Position numbers and translations under genes: made by a program. The notes under the pieces are model-generated. The model worked only from the letters and a program-made list of their open reading frames with translations. It ran no database searches and had not been told where the DNA came from. DNA of 6,876 nucleotides from Thermoproteota archaeon. Its GTDB lineage: Archaea > Thermoproteota > Methanomethylicia > Methanomethylicales > Methanomethylicaceae. The stretch covers positions 1 to 6,876 of the forward strand of contig JASFYK010000049.1 in the NCBI GenBank assembly GCA_030055545.1, given 5' to 3'. Below, one piece after another: positions 1 through 5,308 of the stretch; the stretch's first letter is position 1; each line of letters begins with the position of its first letter.

Positions 1-250
1 ACTTAGCCTGCCCCCTCACGTTCATCCGCAAGTGGAGGTCTGCAGTGGCCTCGATCGTCGGGGGCTTCGGAAGGGAGACCTCATACCCTATTACTGTGAA
101 CTCCTTCAGGCTGTCTGGCACGTTCGGTATGGGGAGTGTGTAGGTCCCCTTGAGCACGGGGAATGCACCTATACAATGGCCAACCTTCATGAACTTATTC
201 AATAGCTCTTCCCTTACCTCCAAGACGACGTCGTATCCTCCCGTTTGCAT
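1..250 (-). CDS. Partial unrecognised protein, possibly TULIP-like (5' end only)
   Basis: An open frame on the minus strand begins with ATG at 250-248 and runs without a stop through the left window edge, giving 83 visible residues. The ATG shares one base with the TGA stop of the preceding gene (TGATG), so the two are probably co-transcribed and translationally coupled. The visible part has no signal peptide or membrane segment. It starts with a hydrophobic strand and amphipathic helix (residues 6-21, YDVVLEVREELLNKFM), followed by a Gly/Pro-rich, strand-forming section with the segments GTYTLPIPN and VSLPKPPTIEA, then alternating hydrophobic residues (ADLHLRMNV). This beginning recalls TULIP-type lipid-binding folds, which often open with a similar 'DVVLSVSEDLLN' pattern, but that is recall, not alignment. 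The family is not securely recognised and most of the protein lies outside the window. I am fairly sure it is coding and unsure of its function. Confidence 0.6.
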   Translation of the reverse strand, partial: MQTGGYDVVLEVREELLNKFMKVGHCIGAFPVLKGTYTLPIPNVPDSLKEFTVIGYEVSLPKPPTIEATADLHLRMNVRGQAK

Positions 251-615
251 CAGTCCCCGCCCCCGAGCGACTTCTCGCACCTGCCTGTCTTCTTGTCAAT
301 GCGCACGTGTATCTTCAATGGCTTCCCTTCCAACACGCGTTTCAGGTACCAATTCTTGGCTTCTGGTCTCTTCGTGACGATCTCCTTCAGGTTCGCCCTC
401 ACCTTCGAGTTCAGTCTCTCCATAACTTTGTTCCTGAAGGCGCTGTCTAACTTGATTCCCTCCTTCTGTAGGGTTCCACTGAAATCCTTTTTCAGACGCT
501 CCTCCAGAGAAGGGTCGCTTGCCATGCGCTTCCTGATTTGTTCCAACTCAGGCAAATCTAATCCAGAGAAAGCACTTTTTTCGATTTTTGTTTTTTTCAA
601 TACAAACACTACCAA
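250..615 (-). CDS. Small basic protein of unknown function, faint NHLP/Nif11-leader-like middle
   Basis: This frame encodes up to 121 residues, rich in Lys, Arg, Glu and Leu, with no signal peptide or membrane segment. Residues 21-57 are helical and carry ASDPSLEERLKKD followed by LQKEGIKLD, resembling the 'DPxFRxxLLxDPxxALxxxGIxLP' pattern of nitrile-hydratase-like or Nif11-type leader peptides of ribosomal natural products. The C terminus has a single Cys (113) and ends in SLGGGD. The start is uncertain: TTG at 615, GTG at 609 and TTG at 600 are all near a predicted transcript start at about 622, whereas the first ATG (525) would remove the first 30 residues. No clear Shine-Dalgarno precedes 615 or 609. 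The stop overlaps the next gene by one base. The antisense frame at 245-625 is rejected because only the minus frame links to its neighbour and sits behind a TATA box. The leader-peptide similarity is an inference from a short pattern; the family is not known to me. Confidence 0.6.
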   Translation of the reverse strand: MVVFVLKKTKIEKSAFSGLDLPELEQIRKRMASDPSLEERLKKDFSGTLQKEGIKLDSAFRNKVMERLNSKVRANLKEIVTKRPEAKNWYLKRVLEGKPLKIHVRIDKKTGRCEKSLGGGD

Positions 616-640
616 AAAATTCTAATTAAGGATTAACAAG

Positions 641-653
641 AATATTATTTAAG
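641..653 (-). promoter_or_regulatory. TATA-box promoter for the 250-615 gene pair
   Basis: Read on the minus strand this stretch is CTTAAATAATATT, an archaeal TATA-like box. Placing the transcript start about 26 bases downstream of its centre gives roughly position 622, only 7 to 13 bases ahead of the TTG (615) and GTG (609) candidate starts. The mRNA would therefore be nearly leaderless, which fits the lack of a Shine-Dalgarno sequence. Confidence 0.5.
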
Positions 654-722
654 TATTCCCGTTGTACAAATGAACAAAGCACATAGAGGCTGAATAAATT
701 ATGAAGCACTTTCACTAGGACA

Positions 723-752
723 CAGGGATCTTCCTTGTCTTCTGATCCCCTG
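723..752. repeat. Imperfect inverted repeat in the 616-855 gap
   Basis: CAGGGATC at 723-730 can pair with GATCCCCTG at 744-752, giving eight base pairs with one bulged C around a 13-base loop. Outside it, AGG (717-719) can pair again with CCT (756-758) after a short mismatch. It lies more than 60 bases downstream of the terminator T-tract, so it is not obviously part of that terminator. Its role is unknown. Confidence 0.35.
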
Positions 753-815
753 ACGCCTTCTATTAACAAATTCGATCCTTCGTACGTTTGAGGGAATCCG
801 TGAAAAGGAGACCTA

Positions 816-846
816 CAAAAACAAAAGAAATAAAATAAATAAAAAG
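816..846 (-). terminator. T-tract terminator after the methyl-transfer operon
   Basis: On the minus strand, starting about 10 bases after the TAA stop of the corrinoid gene, the RNA-like strand reads as successive runs of T (TTTTT, TTT, TTTT, TTT, TTTT, TTTTT) broken by single other bases. Archaeal RNA polymerase terminates at such U-tracts without needing a hairpin. This separates the methyl-transfer operon from the small-protein pair downstream, which has its own TATA box. Confidence 0.65.
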
Positions 847-855
847 CGGGTGCCT

Positions 856-1530
856 TTACCAGGCACTCGACGGATCCTGCTTCAGCTTGGCCACTAGATC
901 TTTCGTCACGCCCACCGCCGCTGAAGCATCGTGGGGTCTCGCGTCTGCACCTATCGATAGTGCCCACTCCTCAGTGACTGGGCCGCCTCCGACGATTATC
1001 TTGACCTTGTTCCTGACCCCTGCTTGGGCGAACATGTCAATCACTTTCTTCATCGCCGGCATTGTTGTGCTCATCAGTGCAGACATCCCGACGACCTCTG
1101 CTCTGTTGTCCTTTGCAGTCTCTAAGAACTTTGCTAGCGGCACATCCTTGCCGAGGTCAATCACGTTGAATCCAGCTGCGCTGAGCATGATTTTGACCAA
1201 GTTCTTCCCTATGTCGTGGATGTCTCCTTCGACCACTCCGAGAACCACCTTCGCAGGCACTGCAGTCTTGTCCGCCTTCATGTGCGGTGTAAGCACTTCC
1301 ACAGCCGCATTCAGCGCATTCGCAGAACATAGGACTTCAGGCACGAAGTACTCCTTCTTCTCGTACTTCTGGTTCACAACGCTCATAGCGTCGCCGCCGT
1401 ATTTCGTAACGAGCTCATATGCGTCTAGTTTCGCTGCGACAGCCTCGTTTGCCCACTTGGCAGCCGCTATCTCGTCCCCATCGACTATGGCCTTCACAAA
1501 TCCGTTTATGATTTCCTCTCTTGTTGCCAT
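856..1530 (-). CDS. Methyltransferase corrinoid protein (MtbC/MttC/MtmC-type)
   Basis: A 224-residue cobalamin-binding protein that carries a methyl group on its corrinoid cofactor, accepting it from a substrate methyltransferase and handing it to the coenzyme M methyltransferase encoded just upstream. Residues about 1-85 form the helical cap domain. Residues about 92-215 form the Rossmann-like B12-binding domain. The signature GDIHDIG supplies the lower axial ligand His105; SAL (150-152) and GGG (181-183) are the other nucleotide-tail contacts. Length matches the family's usual 210-230. ATG at 1530 is chosen because GAGGTG precedes it with six-base spacing; an ATG at 1548 would add six residues, overlap the upstream gene and lack a site. 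The gene starts 10 bases after the upstream stop, so the two form one operon. Whether the substrate is a methylamine, methanol, methylthiol or a methoxy compound cannot be told from this protein. Confidence 0.93.
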   Translation of the reverse strand: MATREEIINGFVKAIVDGDEIAAAKWANEAVAAKLDAYELVTKYGGDAMSVVNQKYEKKEYFVPEVLCSANALNAAVEVLTPHMKADKTAVPAKVVLGVVEGDIHDIGKNLVKIMLSAAGFNVIDLGKDVPLAKFLETAKDNRAEVVGMSALMSTTMPAMKKVIDMFAQAGVRNKVKIIVGGGPVTEEWALSIGADARPHDASAAVGVTKDLVAKLKQDPSSAW

Positions 1531-1540
1531 CTCCAACACC

Positions 1541-2566
1541 TCACACATAAACCATGCATCTTGCTACTTCGACCATTGCCTTGAAGTTGGCAGTCGGAGT
1601 TCTCGGGGGTATGCCGCAGGATGGCATAAGCACATCGACGCCCTTCCTGATCGCGTCAATCGCCGCCTCCCTGACCTTCTGGGGCGTGCCGAAGAGCAGT
1701 GCGGTAATGGTTGGTACGCCTCCAACTATGGCTATCTTGTCGCCCACGACAGCCTTTGCAAACGCTGGGTCAACCTGGGCATCAATCGAGAATGCGTCGA
1801 ACCCGGTGTCAGCAATATAGGGCAGATACGCCGAAGTGTTTCCGCAGATGTGTAGCACTACCGGTGCCCCGATCTTCCTCGCCATGTTCTGGTAGACTGG
1901 AACCATTACGTCCCTGAAGAACTGCGGAGACAGGATGTCCGAGGTCGCAGAGGGGTCTGCGATGCAGACCACATCGGCGCCGCTCTGGAGTGCCTTCTTG
2001 CAGTCGTCAATGTTCATCTCGGATATGTGCATCAGAGCCTCCTTGACCTCCTCAAGCGGCCTCTTCTTGGTCCATATGCAGAACTTCTCAATGCCGAAGA
2101 TGTGCCCGGCAACCGTGAACGGCCCGGTGACTTGGTTGATCACGGGCAGGTAGTCGCCGTACTCCCTCCTGAGCATCTCCTCAACCTTGTGCTTGAGCGG
2201 GAACCTGCCGGTCTCAACAATGTTCTCCGGAATCTTGAGGTCCTTCAGGTCGTTGAAGGCATGCGTCTCGACGCTGGGATGCCTGTCAATCCTTCCCCAG
2301 TTGATTTTGCATCCGAACGCCTCTGCTTCGACGCAGAGATCAAAAGGCAGTTTGAAACCCTCTAGCCCTATTACCTCCCAGGCAGCGGCTGCGAGCTTGA
2401 AAGCAAGCTGCGGATCCCTGTTTGCCTCAGGGAACGGTGCATTCACCGCATTCATCTGTTCGACCGTTGCTGTGGTCAGAGTGTCCATGCAGCTTATCCT
2501 GTCCGCCCGCTTTTTGTTGCCCGTGACGCATAGAAGGGCACGTTTACGCGGCGTCATTTCGGCCAT
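1541..2566 (-). CDS. Methylcobamide:coenzyme M methyltransferase, MtaA/MtbA type (UroD family)
   Basis: A 341-residue cytoplasmic enzyme of the uroporphyrinogen decarboxylase-like fold. MtaA/MtbA proteins move the methyl group from a methylated corrinoid protein to coenzyme M, making methyl-CoM for methyl-CoM reductase. The zinc site that activates the CoM thiol is intact: His239 and Cys241 (HICGNT) and Cys317 (MPSCGIPPRTP), an H-x-C-x75-C arrangement. The segment TGPFTVAGH (147-155) is also typical. Length matches the family (about 335-345). The ATG at 2566 follows a good GGTGAT Shine-Dalgarno (2575-2570) and a TATA box, so the start is secure. The corrinoid-protein gene lies 10 bases downstream. 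MtaA (methanol) and MtbA (methylamines) are hard to separate by eye, and related UroD proteins act in other C1 demethylations, so no symbol is assigned. Its gene partner makes a methyl-transfer role very likely and rules out a heme role. Confidence 0.9.
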   Translation of the reverse strand: MAEMTPRKRALLCVTGNKKRADRISCMDTLTTATVEQMNAVNAPFPEANRDPQLAFKLAAAAWEVIGLEGFKLPFDLCVEAEAFGCKINWGRIDRHPSVETHAFNDLKDLKIPENIVETGRFPLKHKVEEMLRREYGDYLPVINQVTGPFTVAGHIFGIEKFCIWTKKRPLEEVKEALMHISEMNIDDCKKALQSGADVVCIADPSATSDILSPQFFRDVMVPVYQNMARKIGAPVVLHICGNTSAYLPYIADTGFDAFSIDAQVDPAFAKAVVGDKIAIVGGVPTITALLFGTPQKVREAAIDAIRKGVDVLMPSCGIPPRTPTANFKAMVEVARCMVYV

Positions 2567-2569
2567 ATA

Positions 2570-2575
2570 ATCACC
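2570..2575 (-). promoter_or_regulatory. Ribosome binding site of the methyltransferase gene
   Basis: GGTGAT on the minus strand complements the anti-Shine-Dalgarno end of 16S rRNA and lies three bases ahead of the ATG at 2566. The predicted transcript start at about 2576 leaves a leader of roughly 10 bases that is nearly all ribosome binding site. It fixes the first ATG as the start rather than the second (2557). Confidence 0.6.
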
Positions 2576-2597
2576 TTCCGCTTTTTATCTTGATGCT

Positions 2598-2607
2598 TTT
2601 ATATAAA
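2598..2607 (-). promoter_or_regulatory. TATA box of the methyl-transfer operon
   Basis: The perfect palindrome TTTATATAAA is close to the archaeal TATA consensus. Its centre is about 36 bases from the ATG, giving a predicted transcript start near 2576, in good register with the Shine-Dalgarno site. It is the strongest-looking promoter core in the window, as expected for a highly expressed catabolic operon. Confidence 0.7.
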
Positions 2608-2615
2608 GAATTTCT

Positions 2616-2634
2616 AGGATGGCTAATCCGTCCT
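2616..2634. repeat. Inverted repeat upstream of the methyltransferase TATA box, possible operator
   Basis: AGGATGG (2616-2622) and CCGTCCT (2628-2634) are inverted copies separated by five bases, with one mismatch (a G-T pair if folded). The element lies eight bases upstream of the TATA box of the methyltransferase operon on the minus strand, where an archaeal transcription activator or regulator could bind. It could also be a chance palindrome. No regulator gene is present in the window. Confidence 0.35.
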
Positions 2635-2690
2635 TTATTTTAGGGTTTTTAAGTGGATCCCTTTCCGCCCCCCTCCCCAACACGAAGAAG

Positions 2691-2698
2691 TTATAAAA
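2691..2698 (+). promoter_or_regulatory. TATA box of the nadK-nob1 operon
   Basis: TTATAAAA is preceded by the purine-rich CGAAGAAG, which could act as a BRE. The expected transcript start is near 2720, leaving a leader of about 16 bases before the TTG at 2737. That leader contains GCGGAG and GGAAGG, either of which may serve as the ribosome binding site. Confidence 0.6.
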
Positions 2699-2736
2699 CA
2701 GCCTTGGTTGCACAATACTAGCGGAGTAGGAAGGTT

Positions 2737-3573
2737 TTGAGGATCTCGAGAGTTGGGATTGTAGCCAAGCCGGATTCTGAGGAGGCTGCAAGGGTAGCCT
2801 TGGAAGTTGGGCGTTTTCTTTCATCGAAGGGGATCGAGGTGATCCACTCTAGAGAGATGCCAAACGTGGTCGATTCCGAGCTGAGGTTATCCGAGTCGAT
2901 GTCTGCCGACCTGGTTGTAGTTGTGGGCGGAGACGGCACAATAATGCGGACTGCCCAAAGAGTGGGATCGACACCAATACTGGGCATAAAGGTGGGGGCG
3001 CTGGGCTTCCTATGCGAGACTGTCCCAGAAGAGGCAGCCAACACGCTATCCCGAGTCTTGGAAGGCAAGACCTATCTCGAATACAAGACTAGGCTCTCAG
3101 TCGTCTTCAAGGGGCGCCCGCTCCCTGATGCATTGAACGAGGTGCTCTTAACCTCCGCGAAACCCTCGAAGATAATCCGCTTTTCAGTCTCTGCAAATGG
3201 CAAGCGCATCCATCGTGGGATGGCTGACGGCGTAATTGTGTCCACGACTACCGGTGCGACCGCCTATGCCCTTTCTGCCGGGGGGCCGCTCATCGATCCT
3301 GATTTAGACGTAATTGAGCTGGTCTTCGTATGTCCTCTCCATCATGGGGTGCGACCTGTTATCCTTCCCCCCTCTACAAAGGTCGAGGTCAGTCTATTGC
3401 CGGGTTCATCCAGCGGACTGCTTGTCTTGGACGGTCAGACCTCTGTCGATATAGGAGAGGGCGACCAAGTCATTGTGGAGAAGTCCATGTCGCCAGCAGT
3501 CTTCCTTAGGACCGCTCCTCCTGACTTCTATGAAAAGGTAAGGAAATCGCTGAATATGGGGTTTGAGGCGTAG
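2737..3573 (+). CDS. nadK: NAD kinase
   Basis: A 278-residue cytoplasmic enzyme that phosphorylates NAD (often also NADH in archaea) to NADP, using ATP or polyphosphate. The family motifs are all present: VVGGDGT (63-68) with the catalytic Asp66, LNEVLLT (133-139) with the NE pair at 134-135, and the nucleotide-binding STTTGATAYALSAGG (169-183), corresponding to the usual TPTGSTAYxxSAGGP. LDGQ (231-234) is the conserved late turn. Length is normal for archaeal and bacterial enzymes. The start is a TTG; the first in-frame Met is residue 41, beyond the first strand (VGIVAKP), so the TTG is needed to complete the fold. Ribosome binding is weakly placed. The TAG stop shares its last base with the GTG start of the next gene, so the two are translationally coupled. 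Confidence 0.95.
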   Translation: MRISRVGIVAKPDSEEAARVALEVGRFLSSKGIEVIHSREMPNVVDSELRLSESMSADLVVVVGGDGTIMRTAQRVGSTPILGIKVGALGFLCETVPEEAANTLSRVLEGKTYLEYKTRLSVVFKGRPLPDALNEVLLTSAKPSKIIRFSVSANGKRIHRGMADGVIVSTTTGATAYALSAGGPLIDPDLDVIELVFVCPLHHGVRPVILPPSTKVEVSLLPGSSSGLLVLDGQTSVDIGEGDQVIVEKSMSPAVFLRTAPPDFYEKVRKSLNMGFEA

Positions 3574-4103
3574 TGGGCTCCAAGACCTACGTGCTCGACA
3601 CGTCCGCAATAATCTACGGCTTCAACCCGCGCCTAGTCGAGGGGACGCACTACATCACACCGGGTGTCGAGGCGGAGCTTTATGCTGGGAGGACGAGATC
3701 CGTGACGGAGGTCTCAATCACTAGCGGGCGCCTGAAAGTCAGGGCACCGAGACCTGAGTTCGTGACAGTCGTAAAGACCCGCGCCTCCTCGACCGGGGAC
3801 CTTACCGTGCTATCCGAAACCGATCTCGAGGTCGTCGCACTGGCTCTCGAGCTGGACAGCGAAGGCGAGAGCGTAATTGTCGTCAGCGACGACTACAGCC
3901 TGCAGAACCTCTGCACACTCCTGTCGATCAGCTTCAAGCCGATGGTCACAAAGGGAATTTCCGAGGAGTTCTGGTGGTTCCTTTACTGCCCTGCGTGCGG
4001 CGCCACATACGACCAGTCCAAGAAGCTAACTTCCTGCAGAGTATGTGGGCACGCATTGAAGAGGAAGGTTTACAGCAAAAGGAAGATCACCGGACCCTTC
4101 TGA
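3573..4103 (+). CDS. nob1: Nob1-type rRNA maturation endonuclease (PIN domain plus zinc ribbon)
   Basis: A 176-residue endoribonuclease of the Nob1 family, which cuts precursor small-subunit rRNA at the 3' end of mature 16S rRNA during ribosome assembly. Residues 1-130 form a PIN domain opening with TYVLDTSAII. Acidic residues expected to bind metal are Asp9, Glu33 or Glu35, Asp84 (SETDLEV) and the Asp106-Asp107 pair (VVSDDYSL). Residues 139-158 form the diagnostic rubredoxin-like zinc ribbon with CPAC and CRVC (Cys139, 142, 155, 158), followed by a basic tail that can contact RNA. Length is typical of archaeal Nob1. The GTG start overlaps the nadK stop by one base, with GAGG a few bases upstream. 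The last 17 bases overlap the end of the convergent NSUN gene. The PIN plus ribbon pairing leaves little doubt about the family. Confidence 0.93.
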   Translation: MGSKTYVLDTSAIIYGFNPRLVEGTHYITPGVEAELYAGRTRSVTEVSITSGRLKVRAPRPEFVTVVKTRASSTGDLTVLSETDLEVVALALELDSEGESVIVVSDDYSLQNLCTLLSISFKPMVTKGISEEFWWFLYCPACGATYDQSKKLTSCRVCGHALKRKVYSKRKITGPF

Positions 4104-5247
4104 GCTTCGCAATGAAGTAGCCCGGGGCTTCGCAGACATCGGGGTCAAACCTGATACACTCCCTGAATCCCGTTCCGGATCCAGCCCCGCTCACTCTGAA
4201 GTGCGGGTCCTCAGGCTCAAGCCCCAGCTCATCGACCGCAAACCTGACCATGTCCTCATTCTCTTGGAGCGTCAGCGTGCACGTCGAGTACACGATTATC
4301 CCTTCGGGTTTCACTATCCTTGCTGCCGTCCTAAGGAACTGCTTCTGGAATGCTGCTGACGAGAAGACCTCTGCTGCAACCGCCTCCTCATAGAGTTTCG
4401 GCCTGACGCCGAGGGCTGTGCATGGCGGGTCGACGAGCACCCTATCCGCCCTCAACGTCGGGAAGTCCTTGTCCAGAAATCTTGAATCGGCCCTTTCAAC
4501 TACAACCGATCTGATCCCGAGGCGTTCGAGCTCCTTCTTCATCTTCTCAATCCTTTTCGGCGAATGCTCAAAAGCGAGCACCTTCCCCCTGTCGCACTGC
4601 AGCTGGGCTATGTGTGCCGCCTTCCCTCCTGGCGCTGCACACATGTCGACTATTGTCTCTCCTGGCTGGGGATCTAGTACCCTCGAAGTCAATATTGCAG
4701 GTAGGCTCTGTTCTTGGAGCTTCCCTTCTGAGAATAAATGGGTCTCCCTTATAGGCGGCAGTTTGTATTTGCTCTGGACTGTGGCAACTGCGATTCCATC
4801 TGTGCCCCTCATCCCAGAATGGATCTTGGAAACTCCTGCCCCGACCAAGTGCCCCCGAGGGTCTTCGATCCTTACTGAATCGCCCACCTTGACCCTCTGC
4901 ATCCTCATCACGCCTGGTAGATACAGGTTGCTCCCGAGCATGACGCTCTCGGCTGCATGTTTCTTAGCAGTGATCGAATTGCCTGAGGCGTCGACCTCGA
5001 AAGGCCCTTCCACAGAGATCATTGCTGCCTCCTCGATCGATTCGTGAATCCTGCATTCCGCCCCGATTCCATTGAAATAGTCAATGACCTCGTACCCGTC
5101 GCCCCTTAGGGTGTTGACCCTGACTGCATACCTTCTCGGTGGAGCGCCAAGGCTCTCTAGTACTGCTTTGACCCTTGGACCATAAACCTCTGAAAGCAGT
5201 GCCAGAAGCCCCTCTGAATAGTGCTCCCCGCAAATCTTGCATGCCAA
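4087..5247 (-). CDS. NSUN-family RNA m5C methyltransferase with inserted PUA domain (NSUN6-like)
   Basis: A 386-residue S-adenosylmethionine-dependent enzyme that methylates cytosine C5 in RNA. Order: N-terminal NSUN domain (about 10-80), PUA RNA-binding domain (about 82-160, with the typical LPGVMRMQRVKVGDSVRI and VGAGVS), then the Rossmann catalytic domain. SAM site: CAAPGGK (203-209), Glu227 after strand 2, and ADSRFL (253-258). Catalysis: DPPC (273-276) with Cys276 for product release, and STC (321-323) with the nucleophile Cys323. A PUA inside an NSUN protein is the layout of NSUN6, which makes m5C72 in the tRNA acceptor stem, so that is the likeliest substrate; this is inference. The start is TTG at 5247 after GGGGAAG. 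It gives an unusual N-terminal CKIC (Cys3, Cys6), seen nowhere else in the protein. It runs convergent with nob1 and divergent from moaE. Confidence 0.92.
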   Translation of the reverse strand: MACKICGEHYSEGLLALLSEVYGPRVKAVLESLGAPPRRYAVRVNTLRGDGYEVIDYFNGIGAECRIHESIEEAAMISVEGPFEVDASGNSITAKKHAAESVMLGSNLYLPGVMRMQRVKVGDSVRIEDPRGHLVGAGVSKIHSGMRGTDGIAVATVQSKYKLPPIRETHLFSEGKLQEQSLPAILTSRVLDPQPGETIVDMCAAPGGKAAHIAQLQCDRGKVLAFEHSPKRIEKMKKELERLGIRSVVVERADSRFLDKDFPTLRADRVLVDPPCTALGVRPKLYEEAVAAEVFSSAAFQKQFLRTAARIVKPEGIIVYSTCTLTLQENEDMVRFAVDELGLEPEDPHFRVSGAGSGTGFRECIRFDPDVCEAPGYFIAKLRRVR

Positions 5248-5276
5248 GGGTCTTCCCCGGGTATCCAGAGGAGAAC

Positions 5277-5290
5277 AGTTATTTTAGTGT
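5277..5290. promoter_or_regulatory. Shared bidirectional TATA-like element between the NSUN gene and moaE
   Basis: The 61-base gap between the two divergent genes is otherwise GC-rich and contains a single AT-rich run, with TTATTTTA at 5279-5286 (TAAAATAA on the other strand). Counting about 26 bases from its centre predicts a plus-strand transcript start at about 5309, exactly the GTG of moaE, and a minus-strand start at about 5256, nine bases before the TTG of the NSUN gene. One element may therefore serve both directions. Confidence 0.45.
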
Positions 5291-5308
5291 GACCTCGATC
5301 AACTCCCT

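Larger units (their letters stand above)
616..855. other. AT-rich non-coding gap of 240 bases
   Basis: Between the stop of the corrinoid-protein gene and the start of the small-protein gene I see no convincing gene. A minus-strand frame stays open across it (626-967), but it begins inside the corrinoid gene in another frame and gives a low-complexity, Phe/Tyr/Cys-rich translation. The gap holds a T-tract terminator at its right end, an imperfect inverted repeat near 723-752, and a TATA box at its left end. Confidence 0.5.

Noticed and set aside
245..625. Plus-strand open frame of 126 residues opposite the small basic protein
   Set aside because: Its translation is Ser/Phe-rich like an antisense shadow. 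The minus-strand frame has a TATA box at the right distance and a one-base overlap with the next gene.
626..967. Minus-strand open frame spanning the 616-855 gap
   Set aside because: It begins inside the corrinoid gene in another frame and passes through the T-tract terminator, giving a low-complexity translation; there is no ribosome binding site.
1531..1548. ATG at 1548 as the start of the corrinoid protein
   Set aside because: It overlaps the upstream stop region and lacks a ribosome binding site, whereas ATG 1530 has GAGGTG six bases upstream and gives the usual family N terminus.
887..1855. Plus-strand open frame of 322 residues opposite the corrinoid and methyltransferase genes
   Set aside because: It is antisense to two well-recognised genes with intact active-site motifs, crosses the boundary between them, and its Ser/Thr/Ala-rich translation is typical of a mirror frame.
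4418..5047. Plus-strand open frame of 209 residues
   Set aside because: It lies entirely antisense to the catalytic core of the NSUN methyltransferase, whose motifs I, IV and VI are complete.
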